A stretch of 33,951 nucleotides of DNA from an uncultured Rhodospirillales bacterium (GTDB taxonomy: Bacteria > Pseudomonadota > Alphaproteobacteria > Rhodospirillales > UBA2165), in NCBI GenBank assembly GCA_905614355.1, contig CAJQSN010000063.1, forward strand, positions 1 through 33,951, given 5' to 3'. This document shows, piece after piece, positions 6,448 through 13,799 of this stretch. The first letter of the stretch is position 1, and each line of letters opens with the position of its first letter. The notes below the pieces were generated by a model. That model was given only the letters and a program-made list of their open reading frames with translations. It ran no database searches and had not been told where the DNA came from. The position numbers and the translations under genes are program-made.

Positions 6448-8783
6448 CGTAATACCTTCACATATTTGCTCGAACAATTTATTTCAAGGCTAATTGCATC
6501 CTTCCATTTATTGAAAAGAGTTTCCCCAGAACCAATAACAGCTGGAATTTCGAGCTCTGCTGCCCTTATTGCCATGTGAGAGTTCATGCCACCATACATC
6601 GTAATAAATCCTGCTATCGCATGCGAGAATATCCAATCATATCCAGGGTCGGCGCTTTCAATCATTATAATATTACCATGAAGTTTACTATGTAACGATT
6701 TTTTGTTAACAACAAAACCAATACAAGACCGCAACGTTACAAAGTTTGGTTCATCGACAGGTAAAATAAAATTTCTTATATTTTCCTCGTCAACAATAAG
6801 CGGTGGCATCGAGACCATTTTCGTTATTTCATAACGACTTTTCCCATCATCTATTACTCTTTGCAGTAGATCTCTTACATCGTTACTAGATGAGTATAGA
6901 GATAGGATGCTCGTGATATTAAGATAGCTCAAATCATCTCTATTGAAACCACTTTGTTCGCCCATTGAGACAATGTGATCCATAGCGTAGCTCAGGCTTT
7001 TAGTGAATACAAATTTTGCATATTCACGGCCTTCGATTGCTCCTGTAATAAAGTCAAAGAAACTTAATACCTCGTGTTCCAGACCATTTTCTTCAAGGGC
7101 GCTTTGCAATTGATTGTGTTGTGATGGTGATACTTCGAAGTTTATTTTGGTTGGTGTATTACTCAACAGATTGCCCCCACATTTATCCCAATCGAAATAG
7201 CTTTCCGGCTCTTCTGAGTAAGTTGGGGAGAGAATATCATAAGTTCCAGGTCTCAAATGACCATACTTTTCAATGAAATTTTCCTTTGTTAATATATCAA
7301 AATCCGCAGTCATGATAGAACTTACAGTTTTGAGACCGGACATAAATTGTTCAAGCTCATATTTCGTTAAAATTCCTGTATTTACTAAAGAGTGCAGCAT
7401 TTGAACGGCAATGAAACCAGCCCTAGCTAAACCTGCAAATGGCAGAGTTCCATATCTTTTACAATCTTCAATTAACCAATAAATTTTTCCTAATTCGTTG
7501 AGATCTGACCTTAAGATTTGATTTTGTCTATCCTTTAATTTATCAATTTTTTTAATATCCTTCCTCCACAACCCATTTTGACCGTGTGTAATTGTGTTTG
7601 TTAGATTTCGCAAAGCGATTTTGATATCGTCTAATTCTTTACGCTCAAAACCAAATTTTAAAAGTGGCTCGAGCCTATGATCTATGTCTAATGTGAAGCA
7701 GGAGTGTAAAATTTTAAACTCGACTTTGTCATGCAAACTGGGCACATCACATAGCTGCTGTATGTAATGATTAACTAGTTTTTCTGCTAAGGCATCTGAT
7801 ACATTTTCAGGAATAAAGGAATTAAAACTTACCCGAACATCGATGTATGGAAGTCCATAAAAATCTACTAATAATGGAAAACTGCGTAAATTTCTATAGC
7901 CATAATTGCCTCGTTGATAAGCCCAAATATGGTCTGTGATTAGTTCACGGTATAATGATAATGCCAATGGTCTAGGCCGCTGGCCTACTATTTCTCCTGG
8001 GTTCCAATCGGGCATAAGGCCAAAAACAGTTTTATTACCAAAAAGATGGGGGTGCGGTTGGTTTAAGTTGGAAATATTTTGCTGGATCTCTGTAAGAACT
8101 TGATTTTGACGTTCGAGGGTAAATTTTTTCTTCTTTGGCGATAGTAACGGTCGCACTTGCAACAAAATAAGCTGCCCATCCAGGCTTAACGCAAATTCTA
8201 CATCCAATGAATCCTCTTGATATAAGTCTTCTAACTCTCGAAGTAACTTAATCAACGAAGACACTAAATCATCATCAGGTTTGGGCTCAAATTTATCTAT
8301 AAAAATAGTTTTCAAGTGATTTGTTAAGCCAGATGTTACGGTATCAGTTTTGCCCGACGTATCGTCAATATTTAAGACATAATAATGCCCTCCGGTGCTA
8401 GGATCTCTGGTAAAAGCTACTCCGCTTGCGAGCGGTGTTTCTATCATTGGTTGAACAAAAATTTGATTTAAGGGGCTTTTATATTCACCAAAAGAAGCAA
8501 TAACACCTTCTATAGCGGTTTCAATGTTCTTTGATCCTATTACATTTTTGGTGCTTTTGAATTTACCTGCTAATGATTGGTTTAAGTTATCCTCATCAAT
8601 ACCACTACTGCGGACAATCAATTTTCTTGAAAGCCAATTGAAACTATTTATGTCAAGAAGCTGCATACCTTGGTCTTGCCACTCTGCTACGGAAAACCTC
8701 ACCATAGGCAACACCTCACCACAACGTAGAATTGTGCTGAGGTTATATAAGTTATCTGCTTTCGTTCCAAATTTTAGCGACAT
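6444..8783 (-). CDS. PEP-synthase-like L-glutamine kinase, Cj1418-like
   Basis: A 779-residue protein. The N-terminal ATP-grasp domain shows the PPDK/PEP-synthase pattern (RSSGIDED, SLAGKFKS, IFVQPMIE, ASGVAFTRDPSTGG, DVEFAL, ILLQVRPL up to about residue 220). The C-terminus is the swivelling phosphohistidine domain, GGMNSHMAIRAAELEIPAV with the catalytic histidine at 736. The central region differs from true PEP synthase and no PEP/pyruvate TIM barrel is present, as in Cj1418, which phosphorylates the amide nitrogen of L-glutamine using ATP. The start ATG follows a stop in the same frame four bases earlier. Four-base overlaps with the next two genes support a single operon. Substrate assignment rests on the complete pathway context. 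Confidence 0.82.
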   Translation of the reverse strand: MSLKFGTKADNLYNLSTILRCGEVLPMVRFSVAEWQDQGMQLLDINSFNWLSRKLIVRSSGIDEDNLNQSLAGKFKSTKNVIGSKNIETAIEGVIASFGEYKSPLNQIFVQPMIETPLASGVAFTRDPSTGGHYYVLNIDDTSGKTDTVTSGLTNHLKTIFIDKFEPKPDDDLVSSLIKLLRELEDLYQEDSLDVEFALSLDGQLILLQVRPLLSPKKKKFTLERQNQVLTEIQQNISNLNQPHPHLFGNKTVFGLMPDWNPGEIVGQRPRPLALSLYRELITDHIWAYQRGNYGYRNLRSFPLLVDFYGLPYIDVRVSFNSFIPENVSDALAEKLVNHYIQQLCDVPSLHDKVEFKILHSCFTLDIDHRLEPLLKFGFERKELDDIKIALRNLTNTITHGQNGLWRKDIKKIDKLKDRQNQILRSDLNELGKIYWLIEDCKRYGTLPFAGLARAGFIAVQMLHSLVNTGILTKYELEQFMSGLKTVSSIMTADFDILTKENFIEKYGHLRPGTYDILSPTYSEEPESYFDWDKCGGNLLSNTPTKINFEVSPSQHNQLQSALEENGLEHEVLSFFDFITGAIEGREYAKFVFTKSLSYAMDHIVSMGEQSGFNRDDLSYLNITSILSLYSSSNDVRDLLQRVIDDGKSRYEITKMVSMPPLIVDEENIRNFILPVDEPNFVTLRSCIGFVVNKKSLHSKLHGNIIMIESADPGYDWIFSHAIAGFITMYGGMNSHMAIRAAELEIPAVIGSGETLFNKWKDAISLEINCSSKYVKVLR

Positions 8784-8823
8784 TTATTTAGTTTTACCGA
8801 GTAATTTAGCCTCTTTTATATTC

Positions 8824-9576
8824 TTATTTGAGTGATTGGGCTGCCCAGACCTTAGTCTGATATGGTATTGAAATAAGGCCGTTGGTGTCTGAATTGAGCA
8901 TTTTTTCAATTTCCAAAATGATATCCTTGAACTTATTATTTGCTTGCCGTTCTAGTGTTGCATGCGAACGCCAGGCTTCCACGCAATCCTTTAAAGTCAT
9001 TCGATGCAAAACCTCACCTGTAAAATACTGTATTTTGCCAAATAAACCAGATTGCTCAATAATTCTTGTTTGATCAGCCCGGCGTGAGCCATAACCATAT
9101 TCTGGTATAAATTGCTTGATTATTGATTCAATTTTATTTTGGATTGGATCATTTAAATATCTGTGATTCCACATCACTGCAAAATATCCTTTAGGTTTTA
9201 GTATCCGAACGGTCTCTTGCATGGCTTTTGTTCGGTCAGTAACATTAAACGACGATCCAAATGTGACACAATCAAAGGTATCTGCTGATTGTCCTGTATC
9301 TTCACCTGTCCCTTCAGAATAAGAAACATTCTTTAGTTCAGACGTTCTTTTAATTCCAATTGCTCTCATTGCATCATTGGGCTCAACTGCGGTCACGTCC
9401 ATTTCTCTTGCGGCTAGTATTAAAGTCAGGTGAGCTATGCCAGCACCTACATCACAGATGCGGCCACCTGCCGAAATACCAAAAAACTGGATCATTTTGT
9501 CGATTGCATCTTCTGCATAGTCTGGTCGTTTCAAATAAGACTCTGCAAGCTTAGTATAATCCCAATTCGTTTTCAT
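8824..9576 (-). CDS. Class I SAM methyltransferase, Cj1419-like
   Basis: A 250-residue protein with the Rossmann motif I ICDVGAGIAHLTLILAA (about residues 40-56), the acidic SAM-ribose residue in VTAVEPN, and motif FDCVTFGSSF followed by ILKPKGYFAVMW. It lies between the CysC-like kinase and the glutamine kinase, where Campylobacter has Cj1419/Cj1420 nearby. The proposed role is O-methylation of the phosphoramidate group. Only one methyltransferase is present, against two in Campylobacter. The family is certain; the acceptor is inferred. Confidence 0.75.
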   Translation of the reverse strand: MKTNWDYTKLAESYLKRPDYAEDAIDKMIQFFGISAGGRICDVGAGIAHLTLILAAREMDVTAVEPNDAMRAIGIKRTSELKNVSYSEGTGEDTGQSADTFDCVTFGSSFNVTDRTKAMQETVRILKPKGYFAVMWNHRYLNDPIQNKIESIIKQFIPEYGYGSRRADQTRIIEQSGLFGKIQYFTGEVLHRMTLKDCVEAWRSHATLERQANNKFKDIILEIEKMLNSDTNGLISIPYQTKVWAAQSLK

Positions 9577-9596
9577 TTAGCAAAGTACCTTTATAA

Positions 9597-10106
9597 TTAT
9601 TTTTTGAAATTCATTATAATATCAGCCCAATCTTTAATATCCTGACTTCCATCATTGTCTAGAATTATGTCGGGACACCTTGGCTCCCCAAACTTTGTAT
9701 CCAGGCCCACAACATTCTTTTTTTTGCCTCGATTAGTCTAAGTATAAAGCCCTTTTTGATTCCTCTCAATCAACACTTCAAAAGGCACCCTAATATAAAC
9801 CTCTACATAGTTATCGATATTCGACCTAGACCACTCTCTAACAAAATGGAACATTGAAACTGTACAACAAACCACATCGAAGCCTTGACCAGATAACATT
9901 TTACTTAACTTGGCATAGCTCAGTGCTAGCGATTCGCGTGCCTTCAGATCGTACCTATTACCGAGAGGTAACACTTGCCTTAATTGGTCACCATCTAGAA
10001 AAATAGGTTTTTTCTGATCTAATTTTAATGATCGCTCATAAACTTCTCGGCCAATCAAGGTTTTGCCAGCGCCAGACAGCCCAGCAAACCAATAGACAGT
10101 GCCCAT
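9597..10106 (-). pseudogene. CysC-like cytidine diphosphoramidate kinase, Cj1415-like, with in-frame amber codon
   Basis: The first 122 codons give an APS-kinase-like protein: P-loop GLSGAGKT (residues 9-16), LDGDQLR, and VYIRVPFEVLIERNQKGLYT, then TAG at 9738-9740. Translation continues in the same frame without any other stop through TNRGKKKNVVGLD, FGEPRCPDIILDND, DIKDWADIIM and a TAA at 9597-9599. That tail is normal for the family, and the total of 169 residues matches the roughly 170 of Cj1415, the 3'-kinase of cytidine diphosphoramidate. So either a fresh nonsense mutation, a sequencing error or readthrough. TAG is an ordinary stop elsewhere in the window. The start has ggga about eight bases upstream. 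Confidence 0.85.
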
Positions 10107-10119
10107 TTTAATTTCCCAG

Positions 10120-11310
10120 TTAAATTACGTTTAGTTTCAAATAATTTTTATTTATTTTACTCTCTTTGATTAATTTCAACCGAAATATCAATCCATTAAT
10201 CAAACAGTTACCCAGCCGCAACGTAAATTTTCCTGAAGGAATGTCTTTGCAGTGGCCAGTTTGTCTCAAATATGACACCTCAAATTTAAAAGGGGTCAGC
10301 AATAGTATCACGTTAGAGAAAAAGCCGAATGTTCGTGGACCTTCTTCATAATTATAATTACAGAGTCTTTTTCTATAATAGTGAGACAATAACCTCAAAT
10401 CCCTCATCGAATAGAATCCAACTTTTACTTTAGAAGGCGCAAAATTTGGATTAAAACCATTTTTATTGCCACCGGAAAGTTTATCTCCCCACCAGGTATG
10501 ACCAAAAAATGTACTTTTCATCAAGCTGGTCTCAAATCCAACACCTAAAAATTCTATTATTTTTTCGATAGTAAGCGCTGAATTGCTATGTAAACTCTCC
10601 AACTTTACTGCTAAAATATTTATATCGTTGCCGTAAGACATCACAGGAGAAACATCAACAAGTGATCTCAAAAATTGCCGGTAAAAGTGTCTAACATCGG
10701 TGCGGCAGTGATATTTTGCCCAATTCAAAGTTGAAGATTTAATACTATCTCTAGGGTCTCGCGACATGGTTAAACACTTTAAAGGAACCCCCAAGCTGAT
10801 AAAAAAATTCTTCAATCCCACGAGGTCTTCGATATGGTGAATATGATGAACTATCACTTTTTTACTATGAATATTAGCATTTCCATTTCTTACAACTTCG
10901 TACGCATAATGAATTGCGAAATAAAAGGAAGCAAAATCAACAATACTTACTTTTTCTAACTCTATTATTACAAGGTCTATAAATTTATTAGAGTCAATTG
11001 TGACCAAGGTATTCTTTTTTTCTCCAAGCTTATGGAAATTATGTATAAAGTTAACGTTTGGAAAAAATAGTTCTGGAAATTCATCAGTAAACGCTTCCAC
11101 CACTGTAGTATAATTTGTACTATCGATAGGGTTTTTATCAATGAACTTTTGTAATAACATCGTTGCTGGGAACATTAGTATTTCAGAATGTTCATCTAAT
11201 AAACTTTGTAAAAAAAGTGAGCCATTGCGCCCAGTTGTAACTATAAAGCACACTGGTAATTTTCTAATCATTGGCTGTTTGTCATCCTTGCTCGTCCAGC
11301 GATCATTCAT
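10120..11310 (-). CDS. Sulfotransferase-fold protein, candidate phosphoramidate transferase
   Basis: A 396-residue protein. The 5'-phosphate loop of PAPS sulfotransferases is visible in IVTTGRNGSLFLQSLLDEH (about residues 23-41) and the 3'-phosphate site in CLTMSRDPRDSIKSSTLNW (about 180). It heads the minus-strand operon, 13 bases before the CysC-like kinase. In the Campylobacter pathway that kinase makes 3'-phospho-cytidine-5'-diphosphoramidate, which resembles PAPS in carrying a 3'-phosphate next to an activated diphosphate. I infer that this protein may transfer the phosphoramidate group to a surface glycan. An ordinary PAPS sulfotransferase is the alternative, but no PAPS-making genes are seen here. 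Confidence 0.7.
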   Translation of the reverse strand: MNDRWTSKDDKQPMIRKLPVCFIVTTGRNGSLFLQSLLDEHSEILMFPATMLLQKFIDKNPIDSTNYTTVVEAFTDEFPELFFPNVNFIHNFHKLGEKKNTLVTIDSNKFIDLVIIELEKVSIVDFASFYFAIHYAYEVVRNGNANIHSKKVIVHHIHHIEDLVGLKNFFISLGVPLKCLTMSRDPRDSIKSSTLNWAKYHCRTDVRHFYRQFLRSLVDVSPVMSYGNDINILAVKLESLHSNSALTIEKIIEFLGVGFETSLMKSTFFGHTWWGDKLSGGNKNGFNPNFAPSKVKVGFYSMRDLRLLSHYYRKRLCNYNYEEGPRTFGFFSNVILLLTPFKFEVSYLRQTGHCKDIPSGKFTLRLGNCLINGLIFRLKLIKESKINKNYLKLNVI

Positions 11311-11536
11311 ATAACCCTTAAGCCATTCTTGTTAAGCGAAGTCTCTAAAAAAACATGAAGCTATTATTTTTTAACTATTATTAGTTTATGGCCAGATTTT
11401 AAGAGCCCAGATTGGACCAGTTTAAATTACAATACGGGAGGAAGTCTGATTGTTATTACTCCTGCAACTTATTACCATTATACTATATTCTAGCACATTG
11501 GGAGATAATTAAAACTAAAAGTTTTGTGTAATTTTA

Positions 11537-11554
11537 TACCGCGACGCCGCGGTA
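11537..11554. other. GC-rich hairpin in the gap between island and exported-protein cluster
   Basis: TACCGCG and CGCGGTA form a perfect 7-bp stem around ACGC. It is the most GC-rich patch in the gap 11311-11582, which otherwise holds no gene I can recognise and must contain the promoter of the minus-strand operon. The hairpin could be an operator or a terminator; there is no T-run on either side. Confidence 0.35.
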
Positions 11555-11582
11555 ATACCATTAGTAAATACAAGGTAATTAT

Positions 11583-11645
11583 TATGGAACTGTAATTAGG
11601 GAACGAACAAGAACCTACAAAGACGGAAAGAACATTAGTGACTAA
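11583..11645 (+). pseudogene. Relic MORN 3' end, start of a 100-bp direct repeat
   Basis: Reads GTVIRERTRTYKDGKNISD and stop, a MORN C-terminal tail with no repeats before it. From 11584 to 11683, through the first codons of the phosphatase gene, it is repeated nearly base for base at 13801-13900. The phosphatase ATG follows the stop by three bases, the same junction as at 2769/2773. Confidence 0.65.
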
Positions 11646-11648
11646 ACA

Positions 11649-12218
11649 ATGAAAAAACTGACCACCACACTCTGCCTGACGATTGCCGTTCTTCTTGGAA
11701 GTTCGGGGGCTGGATACGCAGATAACCTTTGGAGTGCGTTGAAGTCAGATAATCATCTTGTCTTGATCCGTCACGCTCTCGCGCCTGGATATGGCGATCC
11801 TGACTATTTCGATGTGAAAGATTGTAAAACGCAGCGCAACCTACACGATGAAGGACGTTACCAATCAAAAAAGATTGGAGACCTCTTTCGGTCAAATGGG
11901 ATTGGCACGGCAGCAGTATATTCCAGTCAGTGGTGCAGATGCGTAGATACTGCGAGGTTGTTAGATCTTGGAGAGGTTTCCGAATTACCTTCCCTCAACT
12001 CGTTTTTCCAATATTTAGAAAAAGAACACTCCCAAACCAAGCAAATGATGCGATGGATACAGAATGCGCCTTTGGATACCCCTACTGTTCTGGTCAGTCA
12101 TCAAGTTAATATCACTGCCTTGACGGGATACTCTCCCGCATCAGGGGAAATTGTTTTTCTCCGAAGATCGACCGACGGTTCAATTTCGGTAATTGGAACC
12201 AATCAAACGCTAAATTAA
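11649..12218 (+). CDS. Exported histidine-phosphatase-family protein
   Basis: A 189-residue protein with a signal peptide (cleavage likely after GYA, about residue 24). The phosphoglycerate-mutase-like fold is shown by LVLIRHALAPG (catalytic histidine, with RHA in place of the usual RHG), YSSQWCRCVDTARLL, and the second histidine in LVSHQVNITALTG. The family hydrolyses phosphomonoesters; export suggests a periplasmic substrate that cannot be named from sequence. It begins three bases after a relic MORN stop and has no promoter box or clear Shine-Dalgarno of its own. Its 3' end abuts a relic Sel1 tail, so it was probably joined into a pre-existing cassette. Confidence 0.82.
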   Translation: MKKLTTTLCLTIAVLLGSSGAGYADNLWSALKSDNHLVLIRHALAPGYGDPDYFDVKDCKTQRNLHDEGRYQSKKIGDLFRSNGIGTAAVYSSQWCRCVDTARLLDLGEVSELPSLNSFFQYLEKEHSQTKQMMRWIQNAPLDTPTVLVSHQVNITALTGYSPASGEIVFLRRSTDGSISVIGTNQTLN

Positions 12219-12219
12219 A

Positions 12220-12262
12220 TCTTGCAACAGGAAGTGTTAGCAAGAAATACAAAGGGTGTTTA
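12220..12262 (+). pseudogene. Relic 3' end of a Sel1 gene
   Basis: Reads LATGSVSKKYKGC, matching the LARECVRKKYKGC terminus of the Sel1 protein at 902-1603; 19 bases (12242-12260) are identical. It starts directly after the phosphatase stop and is followed by box copy 3, just as the real Sel1 gene is followed by box copy 2. Confidence 0.6.
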
Positions 12263-12282
12263 GTAAAACTCAACCCGTCTTC

Positions 12283-12312
12283 CATTTCACATTATTTCTG
12301 TTAATGTCACCG
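12283..12312 (+). promoter_or_regulatory. Degenerate promoter box, copy 3
   Basis: Matches catttcacattatttctgtt and then aatgtcac. The position of the ATG is occupied by GTATAA, so no gene starts here. It is the only one of eight copies with no ATG at the fixed distance and is probably decayed. Confidence 0.5.
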
Positions 12313-12329
12313 AGTATAAACCGAATCAT

Positions 12330-12416
12330 CATCACCTAGTGGCATTACAAATGATATTTGTAGGTGATGTTCATTTGATACCTTGTAATATCTGACAAGA
12401 ATATTATCAAAGGTAC
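12330..12416. other. Two adjacent stem-loops, possible structured leader
   Basis: First hairpin, 12330-12369: CATCACC pairs with GGTGATG and, inside, TACAAAT pairs with ATTTGTA around a GAT loop, with a 9-base bulge on one side. Second, 12377-12416: TACC, TTG and TAATAT pair with ATATTA, CAA and GGTA, with single-base bulges. They lie between a dead box and the small gene at 12465. They could be a terminator region, a cis-regulatory RNA or a small RNA. Confidence 0.4.
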
Positions 12417-12464
12417 CCTATTGAATTTATAGATAGCGATTTGGAACGGAGCAATAGGTTTACT

Positions 12465-12713
12465 ATGAATAATCAAATTTTAGGCAATTTTCTTACCGAA
12501 CGATCTGCCAAGGTAATGAAAAACATTGAAAAAGAAATCCATAAAGAAGTCAGCGAAGGCATTTGCGAATTTTTTGGCATAGGGGACATAACGAAACTAA
12601 ATGAAGATCAGATAGATCAAGTAATAAATGCACAAGAAACCAGAGATCGTGGTTTTCTAAAATTGGGTTATAACTTGGTGCTAAAACAACTAAAAAACGA
12701 GAGAAAGAGTTGA
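12465..12713 (+). CDS. 82-residue hypothetical protein, helical
   Basis: The ATG at 12465 is preferred over a TTG at 12441; ggag lies about 14 bases upstream, which is weak. The protein is charged and predicted helical (RSAKVMKNIEKEIHKEVSEG, then NEDQIDQVINAQE, then LGYNLVLKQLKNERK), with no signal peptide or cysteine pair. I do not recognise the family. It converges on the helix-turn-helix-like gene, with 33 bases between stops. The size and helical charge would suit a phage or plasmid accessory protein, but nothing proves it. Confidence 0.5.
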   Translation: MNNQILGNFLTERSAKVMKNIEKEIHKEVSEGICEFFGIGDITKLNEDQIDQVINAQETRDRGFLKLGYNLVLKQLKNERKS

Positions 12714-12746
12714 AGTTTTAGTGGAATGGAAGATGGGGTAGTCAAT

Positions 12747-13151
12747 TCAAATTTGGTTGGTGAGCGTCCTGTCCAAAAACCAAAGATCAAAATTTGATAT
12801 TATCACCTTACTTTTCTTGGATATCTGCTGATCACGAAGACGCCTTTTTTTGATGATCGAGTGTACGTGAGATGAACCGAACTTCTTTCCTCTCGCAGAA
12901 GTGTACCCCTTGTTACTTAACCATCCTGCTATCTGTTTAAACGTCCAATTTTTCTCTCGAAATTTGGATATCGTATTGTAAAGAAACTGTTGATGATTTG
13001 AGTAGGGTGCAACCCATAGATTTGATGTGCGAATATTTACGTCGAAGGTTAAATATGTGAGGATGTCGCTCGAGTACCCCCTAACCGAACCATTCTGTGA
13101 CGGTGGAGTAGTTTTGCAGTGGGGTACTTTTCTTACCTCACTGATCTTCAT
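12747..13151 (-). CDS. Small helix-turn-helix / recombinase-C-terminal-like protein
   Basis: From the ATG at 13151, preceded by GAAGGG at good spacing, the protein has about 134 residues. An in-frame ATG at 13172 lies inside the promoter box. The N-terminal part (KTTPPSQNG, DILTYLTFDVNIRTS) is of unknown type. The middle reads YNTISKFREKNWTFKQIAG, then WLSNKGYTSARGKKFGSSHV, then HSIIKKRRLRDQ, the pattern of the DNA-binding helices of large serine recombinases (repeated helix, IA..L...G..T.RGK.F....V..I). No catalytic recombinase domain is present. At least four fragments of it occur in this window (4800-4990, 13902-13955, 16604-16755, 18848-19160). Similar proteins recur in marine alphaproteobacteria by my recollection. 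Function unknown. Confidence 0.6.
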   Translation of the reverse strand: MKISEVRKVPHCKTTPPSQNGSVRGYSSDILTYLTFDVNIRTSNLWVAPYSNHQQFLYNTISKFREKNWTFKQIAGWLSNKGYTSARGKKFGSSHVHSIIKKRRLRDQQISKKSKVIISNFDLWFLDRTLTNQI

Positions 13152-13169
13152 ATGAACTGACCCTTCTTT

Positions 13170-13200
13170 CATTCCACACTATTTCTGTTAATGTTACAGA
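13170..13200 (+). promoter_or_regulatory. 31-bp promoter box, copy 4
   Basis: attccacactatttctgtt and then aatgttacaga end exactly at the ATG at 13201. Just upstream, GACCCTTCTTTC is, on the other strand, the ribosome-binding site of the divergent helix-turn-helix-like gene, so the two genes share this 50-bp region. Confidence 0.65.
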
Positions 13201-13743
13201 ATGAAAAAACTAATCCTCATATTCCTACCCTGTTTGATATTTCTCTCACCTAATATGGTGATGAGTGAGACTATGGACGATACTGTTGAGGTTTATCTAC
13301 TTAATCAACTAGATGACTACAGAGGTTATTGTATTGATATAAAAGGTTACAAATCAAAAGCGAAAGTAAATAAAGGACTTCAGGCGCACACTTGTTACTC
13401 CTACCAAGGGGAGGTCGCTGTTGATCAGGGTTTTGATGCGCTTAAATTGACTAAGAACCAATTCTTTTTGCCCGCATTTGACGTTTGTATGGAAGCGGTA
13501 TCCATTGCAGCAATAGCAAAAATACAACTGAGCAATTGCCGTAATGGAAAATTTCAGGAATTTGAATTGGATGAAAAGGGTAGAATTCGTCTAGTTAGTA
13601 ATTTAAAATTATGTCTTACCGTTTCTCAAGGACAATCGAAGAAAGGCGGAGGAGGATCTCCAGTTCATCTAATGAGAAATCTATCACTTGAACTTTGTAA
13701 TGACACACTCAATTTTTTCCAAGCTTGGGGTGTAAGAAAATAA
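13201..13743 (+). CDS. Exported ricin-type beta-trefoil lectin-like protein
   Basis: A 180-residue protein. The first 27 residues (signal peptide and ETMDD) are almost the same as in the MORN protein at 2281. The mature part looks like ricin-B trefoil units: GYCIDIKG..., a cysteine in HTCYSYQGE, DQGFDALKL, then CMEAVS... IQLSNCRNGKFQEFELD.KGRI, then LCLTVSQ, PVHLMRNLSLELCN and FFQAWGV. Conserved cysteines and Q-x-W/F endings fit the family. Expected role: binding sugars outside the inner membrane. It is a clear domain-swap: a leader from the MORN family joined to an unrelated mature domain. Confidence 0.7.
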   Translation: MKKLILIFLPCLIFLSPNMVMSETMDDTVEVYLLNQLDDYRGYCIDIKGYKSKAKVNKGLQAHTCYSYQGEVAVDQGFDALKLTKNQFFLPAFDVCMEAVSIAAIAKIQLSNCRNGKFQEFELDEKGRIRLVSNLKLCLTVSQGQSKKGGGGSPVHLMRNLSLELCNDTLNFFQAWGVRK

Positions 13744-13799
13744 AATAGGTGCGATTCTTTTAGAAGGTAAAATTAATAAGTGATAATAGTAACAATGAA

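Noticed and set aside
9738-9740. Genome-wide recoding of TAG as an amino acid
   Set aside because: TAG is the normal stop of intact genes here, for example glutathione reductase, DUF1289 and the ProX-like gene.
11537-11554. Palindrome as an attachment site of the phosphoramidate island
   Set aside because: No matching copy was seen at the left edge of the island.
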